This document shows, piece by piece, positions 1 through 8,859 of a DNA stretch of 64,000 nucleotides (position 1 is the first letter of the stretch; the number at the start of each line of letters is the position of its first letter). The translations under genes and the position numbers were made by a program. Source of the DNA: Haloplanus vescus (GTDB lineage Archaea > Halobacteriota > Halobacteria > Halobacteriales > Haloferacaceae); contig NZ_FNQT01000004.1 of NCBI RefSeq assembly GCF_900107665.1, positions 124,001 through 188,000 of the forward strand, written 5' to 3'. The notes beneath the pieces are model-generated. The model made no database searches. It had not been told where the DNA came from and saw only the letters and a program-made list of their open reading frames with translations.

Positions 1-1
1 C

Positions 2-1192
2 GACCCCGACCGAGCCAACATTTTCGCTCGAAAGGAACTGCTGAAGGTTGGCCACGTCCCTGAAAGCGGCCGTATCGTCGGCCGAGATGGCGAGATCAAG
101 GCCGTTGCTGCTGAACTCAGGCCGATCGTTCGTGGCGATCCGCCCAACAACGTGATTATTTACGGGAAAACGGGTACGGGGAAGTCGCTCGTTGCCCGTC
201 ACGTCACAGAACGAGCCCGCCGAGCCGCGGAGTCGAACGGTGTGTCCGTCGGCACGGTCTACGTCGACTGCGCGCAGCACAACACACAGACACGCGTCGC
301 GAGGACGGTGACTCGTTCACTCAACGAAACGGACGAGACTGACTTCGATATTCCACGCGCAGGGATTGGCAGCGGGGAATACTACGACTATCTCTGGGAG
401 ATTCTGGATACTGCCTACGAGTCAGTCATCATCATTCTCGACGAGGTGGACCGACTCGATGACGATGATATTCTTATGCAGCTCTCGCGGGCTCGCGAAT
501 CGGGGAAAGCGGATTGCCACCTGGGCGTCATCGCAGTCAGCAACAAGATCGAGTATCGCGACCAGCTGAACGAACGCGTCAAGTCCAGTCTTCGCGAGGA
601 GGAGTTCGTCTTCCAACCCTACGACGCGAATCAGCTGCGCGAGATTATGAAGCACCGACGGGACGCGTTCCACGATGGCGTTCTCTCTGATGATGTGATC
701 CCGCTGACGGCGGCACTAGCTGCCCAAGAACACGGTGACGCCAGAAAGGCCATCGAAATTCTTCGTCACGCCGGCGAACTGGCCGAACGAGAAAACGTCG
801 AGACGGTCGTCGAGGAACACGTTCGCGATGCCCAGGAGTGGGCTGAAATCGATCGCTTCGAGGAGCTGCTACGCGGGTCGACGACACAGGTCAAATTCAT
901 CCTCTATTCGCTCGCGCTGCTCACCGAAGAGAATCCGAACGAGGATGGATTCTCTACCAACCGAATTTACGAACGGTATCAAGCGACGACAGAGAAGGCC
1001 GATGCGAAGACTCTCAGCGAGCACCGCGTCTACGAGCTGTTGAAAGAGCAGGCGTTCCTCGGTGTCGTTGAATCTACTCGGACCGGGGGTGGCCGGGGTG
1101 AAGGCAGTTATCTCGAGCACCGGTTGGTTCAGGATACCGGCATCGTGCTGAAATCTGTCCTCCGGGATAGCCGGCTGGAAGACCTGGCCTAG
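2..1192 (+). CDS. orc1: Orc1/Cdc6 replication initiator (5' end outside window)
   Basis: AAA+ origin-recognition protein that binds the origin and loads the replicative helicase. The frame is open from the first bases: the residues before the first possible start (IFARKELL, then GRIVGRDGEI) are the conserved Orc1 N-terminus, so the start lies just left of the window. Visible motifs are Walker A YGKTGTGKS near residue 55, Walker B IIILDEVDRLD near residue 147, sensor 1 IAVSN, sensor 2 GDARKAIEILRHAGE, and a C-terminal winged helix. About 396 residues are present, close to the usual full length. The repeat cluster directly downstream is its likely binding region. Plasmid copies of this family are normally encoded beside their own origin. 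Confidence 0.95.
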   Translation, partial: DPDRANIFARKELLKVGHVPESGRIVGRDGEIKAVAAELRPIVRGDPPNNVIIYGKTGTGKSLVARHVTERARRAAESNGVSVGTVYVDCAQHNTQTRVARTVTRSLNETDETDFDIPRAGIGSGEYYDYLWEILDTAYESVIIILDEVDRLDDDDILMQLSRARESGKADCHLGVIAVSNKIEYRDQLNERVKSSLREEEFVFQPYDANQLREIMKHRRDAFHDGVLSDDVIPLTAALAAQEHGDARKAIEILRHAGELAERENVETVVEEHVRDAQEWAEIDRFEELLRGSTTQVKFILYSLALLTEENPNEDGFSTNRIYERYQATTEKADAKTLSEHRVYELLKEQAFLGVVESTRTGGGRGEGSYLEHRLVQDTGIVLKSVLRDSRLEDLA

Positions 1193-1239
1193 CTCCCGTT
1201 TCGGTCGCTGACCACACCCCTGATCACGAGTGTATCTCT

Positions 1240-1500
1240 CGATACGTCGGAAACGTGGGGTGGGGGATCCGAGGTCGTCTTCTACTCCCAATAATCGACT
1301 TTGGCCGGGTGACGAAACGACGGAAACGTGGGGGGTGTGATCCCCTCGATCGTGGCTGCGTTCCCTCCACCGACCTCCAGTTACGACGGAAACGTGGGGT
1401 GGGTATTTTTTCTCCGAGTGTTACCTGTTTGGACTGACCGGACCCATTCACACTGAGGGGTGTGGGGTGGGTTGAACCCATTCACACTCTGGGGGGTGTC
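1240..1500. other. probable replication origin with ORB-like repeats
   Basis: Three same-direction copies of CGGAAACGTGGGG lie at 1248-1260, 1321-1333 and 1387-1399, each followed by more G or T. Two copies of ACCCATTCACACT lie at 1442-1454 and 1476-1488, each followed by a G-run and GTG. The GGAAAC-plus-G-run form resembles haloarchaeal origin recognition boxes bound by Orc1. The position, immediately downstream of an orc1 gene and in a stretch without convincing ORFs, supports an origin. No DNA unwinding element is obvious, and the functional assignment is inference. Confidence 0.7.
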
Positions 1501-1555
1501 CTCTGCGACGCTACTAATTGCGCTTGACAAACCTCCGGCTACGGTTCACCACCGT

Positions 1556-1879
1556 CTACTCGTCGGGACTGACGGGGCCTTTATACTGGGAACGAACTTT
1601 TTCGCCTTCTCGCCACTGCCAGTAGTAGTAGCGGTTGTCGTTAATCTCCTTGATCGTGATCGTGGCCTTCGCCGGGACGTCGTCCGGCAGATCGTCGGGA
1701 CGTTCTTCAATTTCGCTTTCATCTGAATCCTCTTCGAGACGTGCCTCGCCAGCTTTGTGCTCAGCTAGCTCTTCAGCGTAGCGGGCAACGCGCTGGAGCT
1801 GCTCAGAAGAGGACTCGTTGAGCGTATTGACGAGGTCTGTCGGGAGTTCCGCCGGCGGCGTCGGTGGCTCGTAGGACAT
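1556..1879 (-). CDS. small conserved haloarchaeal protein, DUF6788-like
   Basis: About 107 residues. The N-terminus MSYEPPTPPAELPTDLV is followed by an acidic helical stretch and a C-terminal RYYYWQWREGEKVRSQYKG segment, which I recognise from small plasmid-borne haloarchaeal proteins of the DUF6788 type. Function is unknown. The basic, aromatic C-terminus could bind nucleic acid, which is inference. I placed the start at MSYEPP rather than nine codons upstream because upstream extension runs toward an inverted repeat (1896-1936) in the promoter region. Confidence 0.75.
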   Translation of the reverse strand: MSYEPPTPPAELPTDLVNTLNESSSEQLQRVARYAEELAEHKAGEARLEEDSDESEIEERPDDLPDDVPAKATITIKEINDNRYYYWQWREGEKVRSQYKGPVSPDE

Positions 1880-1895
1880 CAGCGGTCGCCTCGTG

Positions 1896-1936
1896 TTAAC
1901 CAACATAACCCGCTAATCCATAGTTTTGTTGGTTAA
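1896..1936. repeat. dispersed 41-bp inverted repeat, copy 1
   Basis: TTAACCAACA at 1896-1905 and its exact complement TGTTGGTTAA at 1927-1936, with 21 bp between them. It lies between two divergent starts, 17 bp upstream of the leftward start at 1879. It is the only one of the eight copies without a leftward gene ending on its right; a rightward helicase operon occupies that position. Confidence 0.9.
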
Positions 1937-2090
1937 GTTGGTAATATCAGTCAGTCCTCGCTACCTGTAACATTACTCGCAACTTCTTTATGAATGAATT
2001 TATGACGCGAAGATGTACACCCTTAGCAATTATACTACGAGCTACTAAATCGCCACTAACCCACCAAACTTCACGGAACACATACGAGGG

Positions 2091-5000
2091 ATGTTCATCT
2101 TACATGCGGTCACGGACGATTGCGGGAAAATATACCTCTGGGCAGAGGATTCGACACTTCCTCGTTTGCGAACAAAGGAACAGGACTCGAAAGGTGGAGA
2201 GAGGCATCCGTTTGCTGTTGACAAGCAGACTCTCAACGATATTCTGTCATATGCGGGGTATGGAAACGCAAATACGGAGATGATCACTCTCACAGTCTAT
2301 TTGCCGTCAGGTCAAGATAATCCTCAGCCGTCCCCATCAATTCGGGAAGAGAACGCACAAGAGACTACCACATCACTCGCTCCGTGGCTCATCCCAGCAG
2401 TGGAAGTCGATCCAAGAGACGCTCCATTGATCCTCTCATATCTTTCGCAGCCATCTTCAACTGATAAGGAGACGATTAGTCACGGAGAAAACCTTATCAA
2501 ATCGGGACGGACCGTCAAGTACTGGTCTTCTGTTTGCTCGGTAGCAGAGTCGTACGTTGAATCTGGGCGGGTTGTACCACACCTCGCAGAGAAGGACGGG
2601 TCCGTTACCGGTGTTTGGCGTGCGTACCCCTCTAGGGAAGCTGATATTGATCTGATTACGGAGCTGATGGAAGCGATGCCACCGCTCGCACGGACATCCG
2701 TAGGGATTGGATCGAAGCCTATCCTCAACCGAGGATCCCCTAATGATCCAATCGGTCGTTCCTCAAGGGATGTCTTGACGCGCGCACTAGACCAAGTGGT
2801 CAATGCGCTGTCGAAAGAGCGCTTATCCCCGACTGAGACGGACTTAGCCACGGACAAAGTGGAATCAGCCCATCAACAATGGATCCGCACGCTTCAAAGG
2901 ACCGGGGAGCCGATCGATGCTGCTCCCGAGGCGATCGCTGAACTTCGAGACCAACTCGACGAGTGGACACGCCCTCCCGTGACAGGGGATGAGCAAGAAG
3001 TCAGGCTCTGTTTCCAGCTGAAAGAGCCTGAAGTGGAAACTGATATGCTGATTTCGGAGTCGGAGACGGAACCGGTTGTTCCTGACGGTTGGATGCTCGA
3101 ATTGCTCCTGCAATCTGAGGACGACCCGAGCCTCGTCGTTGAGGCGAGCGAACTGTGGAACTCGGATCGCTCCACATCGAAAATACTCGCACGCCATCTC
3201 AACCAGCCCACTGAGATACTGAAAAACGAACTGGAGCGCGCATCCCCGCTATATCCACGACTCAAGGAAGAACTCGACCAATCGAAACCGACTGCGATAG
3301 AGTTATCGAACAGCGATGCCGCCGAATTCCTACAGGAATATGCAGAAGTTCTCCGGCAAGCAGGATTTGGAGTGATTCTTCCAAACTGGTGGGGAGAGCC
3401 GCCGCAACGACTGGGTGCTCGACTGGTCGTCTCTGACGCCGATGACGAGTTTGAGACTACTGGTAGCGGTCTGGGAATTGAACAGCTGTGTGAGTTCGAC
3501 TGGGAGATCGTTCTCGGGGAAAACAGTCTCTCTGAAGACGAGTTGGAAGAACTATCCACACTCAAACAATCGCTCGTACACTTCCAGGGAAAGTGGGTCT
3601 CAGTACAGGACGATGACGCCAAATCGGCAAGAGACCTCCTCCATCGTGAAGAAGAACGTACTCTTGAGGAAGCGCTTCAAGCGGATACTGAGATTAGCGA
3701 CGACGGAGTTAGCCTCCCGGTCGTCGAAAAGAGATTAGAGGGAACGTTCAAGAAGTTGTTTGAGCAGGATTTCGAGATATGGGCCGAGAAAATAGACACC
3801 CCGTCTGGGTTTGACGGGGAGTTGCGCTCGTATCAGAAAACGGGCCTAGGCTGGATTTCGTATCTGGAAGATCACGGCTTTGGTGGCTGTCTGGCGGACG
3901 ATATGGGACTGGGGAAGACGATACAGATACTCGCCCGTCTCGTTCAAGAGCGTTCCGTTGATCCCTTGGTTGGTCCGACACTTGTAGTGTGTCCGTTGTC
4001 TGTGGTATACAACTGGAAAAGTGAGGCGAATAAGTTTACACCAGATCTGACGGTACATATTCACCACGGCCAAGGTCGAATGTCGGGGGGCGACCTTGCC
4101 AGCGCCATACAACACCACGACGTAATCATTACTACCTACGGGACGGCGAGGAGCGATATCGAACTACTGCGAGACATTCAGTTCCATAGGATCGTTCTTG
4201 ATGAGGCACAGAAGATCAAAAACACATCAGCCAGTCGTACACAGGCGATAAGGTCACTGTCGGCTCATCATCGGTTGGCGTTAACTGGAACTCCCGTTGA
4301 GAACCGGTTGAGTGAACTTTGGTCCATTATGGAGTTCTGCAATCCCGGACTACTTGGCACCGAGAGCCAATTCAGAAACGCCTTTTCTCGGCCTATTGAG
4401 GAACAGGGAGATATTGAGAAGATGGAGCAGCTCAGACAACTCATACGTCCATTTGTGCTGCGACGTGAGAAAACTGACAACTCGATAATCGACGATCTTC
4501 CGGAGAAATTGGAAAAAAAGGAGTACTGTGGACTCACTGAGGAACAAGCAACCCTATACAAGGCAGTAGCCGATGAAATCTTTGAGCAAATTGAGCAGTC
4601 CCAGGATATCGAACGAAGGGGGCGAATTCTGAAGCTGATCGGCAATCTCAAATCGATTTGTAATCACCCACGTCAGTATCTTAACGACGATCAGCGTATC
4701 AGTGGTCGATCGGGCAAGCTTGACGTCCTTGATGACCTCGTCCAGAAGATAGGAGCTAATGACGAGAAGGGACTGATATTCACACAATACACCCAGATGG
4801 CGGAGCTGCTGTTAGAACACTTACGAGGTCAAGGCCACCGTGTGTTCTACCTCTATGGGGGGACAGCGAAGGAGGAGCGGGAAGAGATGATTGACGAATT
4901 TGAGAACACTGAGGGATCCTGTTTCTTCTTGTTATCACTGCATGCTGGTGGCACCGGGATCAATCTCACGCCGGCTAACTACGTTATCCACTATGACCGG

Positions 5001-5243
5001 TGGTGGAACCCTGCCGTCGAAAAGCAAGCAACTGACCGAGCGTATCGGATTGGGCAAGACAATAACGTACAGGTACACAAACTGATTTGTCGAGGAACGA
5101 TCGAAGAATCGATCGACCAAATTATTGAGAGCAAGCGTGACCTAGCAGAACAGGTACTGGCCGATAGCGACGAGTGGATAACTGAACTATCGGATGAAGA
5201 ACTTCGCAACCTCGTATCGTTATCAGCAGACTCTCTGGTATGA
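2091..5243 (+). CDS. SNF2-family helicase/translocase
   Basis: A 1050-residue DNA translocase. The N-terminal half (about 1-570) is a family-specific accessory region. The C-terminal half is a SNF2 ATPase: Walker A CLADDMGLGKT near residue 605, DExQ-type box VLDEAQKIKN near 703, LTGTPVENRLSELWS near 735, and the helicase C motifs GLIFTQYTQM and DRAYRIGQ. A TATA-like TTATACT at 2030-2036 precedes the start. The stop overlaps the next start by 4 bp (ATGA), so the two form one operon. SNF2 proteins of this build are often paired with SWIM-finger proteins or found in defence loci; the partner here is different. Lower GC than its neighbours suggests acquisition. Confidence 0.92.
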   Translation: MFILHAVTDDCGKIYLWAEDSTLPRLRTKEQDSKGGERHPFAVDKQTLNDILSYAGYGNANTEMITLTVYLPSGQDNPQPSPSIREENAQETTTSLAPWLIPAVEVDPRDAPLILSYLSQPSSTDKETISHGENLIKSGRTVKYWSSVCSVAESYVESGRVVPHLAEKDGSVTGVWRAYPSREADIDLITELMEAMPPLARTSVGIGSKPILNRGSPNDPIGRSSRDVLTRALDQVVNALSKERLSPTETDLATDKVESAHQQWIRTLQRTGEPIDAAPEAIAELRDQLDEWTRPPVTGDEQEVRLCFQLKEPEVETDMLISESETEPVVPDGWMLELLLQSEDDPSLVVEASELWNSDRSTSKILARHLNQPTEILKNELERASPLYPRLKEELDQSKPTAIELSNSDAAEFLQEYAEVLRQAGFGVILPNWWGEPPQRLGARLVVSDADDEFETTGSGLGIEQLCEFDWEIVLGENSLSEDELEELSTLKQSLVHFQGKWVSVQDDDAKSARDLLHREEERTLEEALQADTEISDDGVSLPVVEKRLEGTFKKLFEQDFEIWAEKIDTPSGFDGELRSYQKTGLGWISYLEDHGFGGCLADDMGLGKTIQILARLVQERSVDPLVGPTLVVCPLSVVYNWKSEANKFTPDLTVHIHHGQGRMSGGDLASAIQHHDVIITTYGTARSDIELLRDIQFHRIVLDEAQKIKNTSASRTQAIRSLSAHHRLALTGTPVENRLSELWSIMEFCNPGLLGTESQFRNAFSRPIEEQGDIEKMEQLRQLIRPFVLRREKTDNSIIDDLPEKLEKKEYCGLTEEQATLYKAVADEIFEQIEQSQDIERRGRILKLIGNLKSICNHPRQYLNDDQRISGRSGKLDVLDDLVQKIGANDEKGLIFTQYTQMAELLLEHLRGQGHRVFYLYGGTAKEEREEMIDEFENTEGSCFFLLSLHAGGTGINLTPANYVIHYDRWWNPAVEKQATDRAYRIGQDNNVQVHKLICRGTIEESIDQIIESKRDLAEQVLADSDEWITELSDEELRNLVSLSADSLV

Positions 5244-6238
5244 CTTGGTCTAATAGACAACTCGTCAACAGTGAGGAGACCAACCAGGACTCACGAAAAC
5301 CGAGTGCGACGTGGTGGAGACATCGATTTTCCGCAACAAATGCATCAGTTGAGGGTGTGAATGATTCGCTCGAAGAATCTCTTGACGAATTCTGGACTGG
5401 GCTACCTGAGGAGTATGAGATCCCTTCCGAAGATGCTGAAGAGGATGAACAGACGAAATTAGCATCACTCGGTGCTCCACCAGAGGGATTCAGTCGGGCT
5501 TTTGAGATGGCTAATCGGCTCCACGAGAAAATTCAAGAGCCACAGAGATATCAGACTCAACAAACTCAATTCACACCAGAAACGTCTATCAGAACCGTAG
5601 TGGACGAGATTCCACGTGCAGGACCGGTTATCGTAACGAATCTGGAAAACGAGGGTTACGAGACACTCGGTGATCTGGAGGGAGTTTCCAATCGCGAATT
5701 AATGAGAGTGAACCGAGTTGGAACGGAAACAGCAGAGCGGTTGATTGAGTTCACCCAGAATCAGATACCGGGAGATCGAGATTGGAATCGAGCGAGCGAC
5801 CGATCAGCTATCTCGAACGATGTTGAGCTCCGCAAGATTTCGGAGCAGATCCCCGGTTTCGGAGATACCAGTCGAAAGAAGATCGAAAAAGAGGGATATG
5901 AGACTGTAGGAGACGTACGTGCTGCAACGGCTAATGAACTAACTGATATTAAACAGATTGGCGAAGGGACTGTTTCGAAACTTTTGGACTACATAGAAAA
6001 TAATTCAGGAGAACCCAGTCCAATAGCAGATAAACAGATACCAGACGATACCTCGATAGAAGATTTCGCGGCAGATGTTCCGAGTGTGGGTCGGGTGTTG
6101 ATCTCTAAATTGACTCAAGAGGGGTATGAGACGGTAGGTGATCTTCGTACTGCGACCATTGAGGACCTAACCAACGTCGAGCATATCGGTGAAAAGAAGG
6201 CAGAATCTCTTTTGGAACACGCTGGTTTGAGGATGTAG
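5240..6238 (+). CDS. triple helix-hairpin-helix partner of the SNF2 helicase
   Basis: 332 residues, translationally coupled to the helicase. The N-terminus (MTWSNRQLVN, then ATWWRHRF) recalls the WW-containing N-terminus of SWIM-finger partners of SNF2 proteins, but no CxC...CxH finger is present. Instead there are three repeats of about 50 residues (about 119-170, 198-250 and 275-330), each with an IPGFGDTS / EGYETVGD / IKQIGEGTVSKLL pattern. These are tandem helix-hairpin-helix units like those that bind DNA in Rad51 N-domains and DNA repair proteins. The likely role is to give the helicase DNA-structure recognition, which is inference. Confidence 0.8.
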   Translation: MTWSNRQLVNSEETNQDSRKPSATWWRHRFSATNASVEGVNDSLEESLDEFWTGLPEEYEIPSEDAEEDEQTKLASLGAPPEGFSRAFEMANRLHEKIQEPQRYQTQQTQFTPETSIRTVVDEIPRAGPVIVTNLENEGYETLGDLEGVSNRELMRVNRVGTETAERLIEFTQNQIPGDRDWNRASDRSAISNDVELRKISEQIPGFGDTSRKKIEKEGYETVGDVRAATANELTDIKQIGEGTVSKLLDYIENNSGEPSPIADKQIPDDTSIEDFAADVPSVGRVLISKLTQEGYETVGDLRTATIEDLTNVEHIGEKKAESLLEHAGLRM

Positions 6239-6583
6239 ACAGTGAGTCCGGGTTTGAGGAATTTACAGTCCCACACGCTTGACCTGCCAACGGAGTCGAA
6301 CCGGTACTTAGTGGCGGAGAACATAGCTTCGATCACCTAGTCCTATCCGTGGTGACTGCCATCCAACCGGTCGTTGCGAATACGTCAAGTTAGCGAATAG
6401 CTGGAGGTGAATGCGATCAGAGATTCAAACGACACTCGCGGTATGGAGGATTCGTAAAGCATCGGCTGCTCACATGTTAACCAACAAAGTGCGTACCGGT
6501 ATAGATTTGTTGGTTAAACAGATATCGCCCCGTCACGGGCTGAAGAGTATGAATAGCAAACTATTCGGGAATAGAACGTTCCA
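6239..6583. other. intergenic gap between converging genes
   Basis: No convincing gene. It holds inverted-repeat copy 2 (6477-6517) between the 3' ends of the helix-hairpin-helix gene and the leftward winged-helix gene. No promoter is expected here, which argues against the repeat being only an operator. Confidence 0.6.
6477..6517. repeat. dispersed 41-bp inverted repeat, copy 2
   Basis: TTAACCAACA at 6477-6486 and TGTTGGTTAA at 6508-6517, with a 21-bp spacer. It lies between two converging genes, 66 bp beyond the 3' end of the leftward winged-helix gene. Confidence 0.9.
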
Positions 6584-6997
6584 TTAGATGTCGTCGGGAC
6601 GAAGCGCGTTCTCGTACTTGACCATCTTCTCGGATTTATCGCCGATGGTGTCGTAGATCTGTTGGAGCGTCTCTTCAGCGGCGAGCAGGTTGTGCTCCTC
6701 CAGGAACTCCTGACCCTCTTCGGTGAGACCGTAGAACTTCCAGGGGTAGCCCTGTCGGCGCTGGTCGTCGTCCAGGGCGACCTCCTTCACGATGCCCTCA
6801 TCGATCAGCTTCTGGATGTGCTTGTAGACAGTGGCGTCACTCACGCTGGGGTTGAGCTCCTCGAGTTCGTACATCGAAGGAAGCTGCTCGGGGTGCTGGA
6901 GGATGTTGTTGATTAGGGCAAACCGCGTCTGCTGAGTGACGAAATGGATGAGTTCCCGTGGTGCCGTGTTCTCACCGTTCCCAAGGCCATCGTCCAT
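6584..6997 (-). CDS. winged-helix transcriptional regulator, PadR/ArsR-like
   Basis: About 137 residues. The N-terminal winged helix contains TRFALINNILQHPEQLPSMY, then SVSDATVYKHIQKLIDEGIV (recognition helix and wing), KFYGLTEEGQEFLEEHN, and a C-terminal helix for dimerisation. Related small regulators are common on haloarchaeal plasmids. An in-frame TTG at 7024 could be an alternative start; I prefer the ATG at 6997 (MDDGLGNGEN). A perfect 9-bp inverted repeat just upstream (7026-7049) is a likely autoregulatory operator. Confidence 0.82.
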   Translation of the reverse strand: MDDGLGNGENTAPRELIHFVTQQTRFALINNILQHPEQLPSMYELEELNPSVSDATVYKHIQKLIDEGIVKEVALDDDQRRQGYPWKFYGLTEEGQEFLEEHNLLAAEETLQQIYDTIGDKSEKMVKYENALRPDDI

Positions 6998-7025
6998 ATT
7001 GGTGTGTTCAATCGAGTACGCCAAA

Positions 7026-7049
7026 GTAGTTTACCCCAGAGTAAACTAC
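7026..7049. promoter_or_regulatory. perfect inverted repeat upstream of winged-helix gene
   Basis: GTAGTTTAC at 7026-7034 and GTAAACTAC at 7041-7049, separated by 6 bp. It sits 29 bp upstream of the preferred start of a winged-helix regulator, the usual place for an autoregulatory operator. Only one copy was noticed in the window. Confidence 0.6.
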
Positions 7050-7082
7050 CACGCAGAAGCGACTGAGAAGCAAGACAGGAGC

Positions 7083-7901
7083 TTACACCTGTGGTGGAAG
7101 CTGACCATCTGGACGTGGGACCTGCCCCTGTTTGATTTCGTGATCGACGCGACGCATATGTTTGCAGCCCCCGTCTGGAGCGCGCTGCTGCCAATCGGAA
7201 CAGGTACAGGATTGCCCGATGATATCGACTTCGTATCGATTTCCGGACGCCGCTTCGACTTCGTAGCGACCACCCTTGGCGAGTAGGGAGACGGTCATCG
7301 CTTCCTCGACAGCGCGCTTTGTGCGGGGCTCGAGATCATCAGCTGAGGTGGAGCCGTCTGATACGAGCATTCGGTCGCGGACGTCTCCCGCCTGTCCGCC
7401 GTCTGGAGCGACAGCGCTTCCAATCTCCTGAATCCGGTTTTCCAAGAGTGCTTCCGCAAGGTTCCCCTCCGGCCAGAGAAAGTGGACTTCTCGTCGCTCT
7501 CGATGATCGTAGGAGCCACAGGTGGCGGCATTCCCTTCCCAGACTCGCCATGCCCTCAGCGCGGCCATCACGGTGAGGATGCCCCGAGGAACCGGTGTTT
7601 GGTCCTCAGGGTAGAACACTCGAAAGCGCGTACAGTCGTCCTGTGGCGGTACTGTGTCCCACCACTCGACGTCGGACCCCCAACTGTCGTACATCGCTTG
7701 ATCTCGGCCGTATCCGACCGTCACGCCATCGACCTGCGGGACCTCCTCGGGGATCGCGTTGGCATCGCCTTCGAGGAGTCGGAGTACAGCGTACCGGAGA
7801 TACTCGTGTGTAGGGGAGTTCGTGGTTTGGGCGATCTGGTCGTACTGCTCTGCGACTCGCTCCGCTTCTGCCAGAACGGCTCTGAGATGTCGCTCTGTCA
7901 T
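7083..7901 (-). CDS. SWIM zinc-finger protein
   Basis: 272 residues. The C-terminal part contains YEVDIIGQSCTCSDWQQ followed by GGCKHM, the CxC...CxH pattern of a SWIM zinc finger (about residues 225-260), a DNA- or protein-binding module. The N-terminal 200 residues are a conserved-looking haloarchaeal domain without a motif I can name. It follows the AbiE pair with inverted-repeat copy 3 and a GC hairpin between them. SWIM proteins often partner SNF2 helicases, so its proximity to the SNF2 gene at 2-5 kb is notable, though the two are not in one operon. Confidence 0.8.
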   Translation of the reverse strand: MTERHLRAVLAEAERVAEQYDQIAQTTNSPTHEYLRYAVLRLLEGDANAIPEEVPQVDGVTVGYGRDQAMYDSWGSDVEWWDTVPPQDDCTRFRVFYPEDQTPVPRGILTVMAALRAWRVWEGNAATCGSYDHRERREVHFLWPEGNLAEALLENRIQEIGSAVAPDGGQAGDVRDRMLVSDGSTSADDLEPRTKRAVEEAMTVSLLAKGGRYEVEAASGNRYEVDIIGQSCTCSDWQQRAPDGGCKHMRRVDHEIKQGQVPRPDGQLPPQV

Positions 7902-7920
7902 AATTCGGTGAGGCTGGAAT

Positions 7921-7944
7921 GCGCCTCCACCCCTCGGCGGGCGC
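7921..7944 (-). repeat. intergenic GGGTG-loop hairpin
   Basis: Stem GCGCC/GGCGC. On the coding strand the loop contains GAGGGGTGG and six T residues precede the hairpin. Member of the intergenic hairpin family; it precedes the SWIM gene by 19 bp. Confidence 0.6.
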
Positions 7945-7952
7945 TCAAAAAA

Positions 7953-7993
7953 TTAACCAACGCACCAGCCAGATATCCCGACTTGTTGGTTAA
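7953..7993. repeat. dispersed 41-bp inverted repeat, copy 3
   Basis: TTAACCAAC at 7953-7961 and GTTGGTTAA at 7985-7993. The tenth arm position is G on the left and T on the right, so the strictly conserved arm is 9 bp. It lies 57 bp beyond the AbiEii stop. Confidence 0.9.
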
Positions 7994-8050
7994 TCGCCAG
8001 AGCTCCGGATGCAGCACCCATCGGTCATCCACACCGACATCGGCCGTTGC

Positions 8051-8854
8051 CTACGGCGATCCCTGTTGGGAGATCACCGTGTCCAACTGCTCCCAGACCA
8101 TTTCGAACGCCGGCGGATCACCGGTCAGGTCCGGCAGCGTGGTCTCCCACTGGTGGCGGATCGTTTCTTGTTGCTCGTCCGGGAGTCCGTCGCTCAGATC
8201 AACGGTGAGCCCATCGTGTTTGCACTTCGCGTCGAAGGCGGGCCCCACGTCGGCAAAGTTGATGGTGACCGAATCGGTTTCGAGCAGCTGATAGAGGTCG
8301 TAGTAGTCACGGGCGGCCCCGCGCTGGTAGATCGCTCGGAGCTTTTCAGCGAAGATCTCCTCGACGCTGTACGCCTGGAGGTCGAACTCGGGCACGTCTT
8401 CGTACGCGTGCGTGTGCTGAACAGGATCGAAAGCGACGTGCTCGTCGACCATCACGTCGATGCTGGTCGTGTTGGGGTGGTTGAGGACGCCGCGGTACTG
8501 AATGCTGATGTCGACGTAGTGGGTCGGGTAGTGGTCCTGCTGAGATTCGTGATGCTCTCGAATCTCGAATTCGATGCCAGAGCGGTCGGCAATCGTATCG
8601 AGGACCGTTCGGAGTTCCTGTTTGGACCCCTGGTACTCCCCTTCGACGCCAAAATCGAGGTCTTCTGAGAATCGCCACGATTGCGGGAAATACAGCTTGG
8701 ACAGCGCGGTCCCGCCTTTGAACAGGAGGTTGTCGCCGTAGCCGCTCGTGAAGATGCCCCAGAGAAGCCACGAATTGACGTAGTTCTTCTCGGCGTACCC
8801 TTGCCGAACGCCCAGTTCGCGAGCGAGAATCCGGAGCCGGTCCTGACTGATCAT
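8051..8854 (-). CDS. abiEii: AbiEii-type nucleotidyltransferase toxin
   Basis: 267 residues, toxin of a type IV AbiE toxin-antitoxin system. Bacterial AbiEii-family enzymes transfer nucleotides to RNA targets (in some cases tRNA). Visible motifs are FKGGTALSKLY followed by RFSEDLDFG (nucleotidyltransferase active-site core, about residues 41-68) and EEIFAEKLRAIYQRGAARDYYDL (about 166-188), both diagnostic for the family. It lies 5 bp after the antitoxin gene in the usual order. Such modules stabilise plasmids and can abort phage infection. Confidence 0.92.
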   Translation of the reverse strand: MISQDRLRILARELGVRQGYAEKNYVNSWLLWGIFTSGYGDNLLFKGGTALSKLYFPQSWRFSEDLDFGVEGEYQGSKQELRTVLDTIADRSGIEFEIREHHESQQDHYPTHYVDISIQYRGVLNHPNTTSIDVMVDEHVAFDPVQHTHAYEDVPEFDLQAYSVEEIFAEKLRAIYQRGAARDYYDLYQLLETDSVTINFADVGPAFDAKCKHDGLTVDLSDGLPDEQQETIRHQWETTLPDLTGDPPAFEMVWEQLDTVISQQGSP

Positions 8855-8859
8855 CGCGA

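Noticed and set aside
6280-6310. tRNA 3'-end-like segment (minus strand CCGGTTCGACTCC)
   Set aside because: It resembles a T-arm, but the 5-bp T stem does not form properly and no anticodon or acceptor stem could be placed around it.
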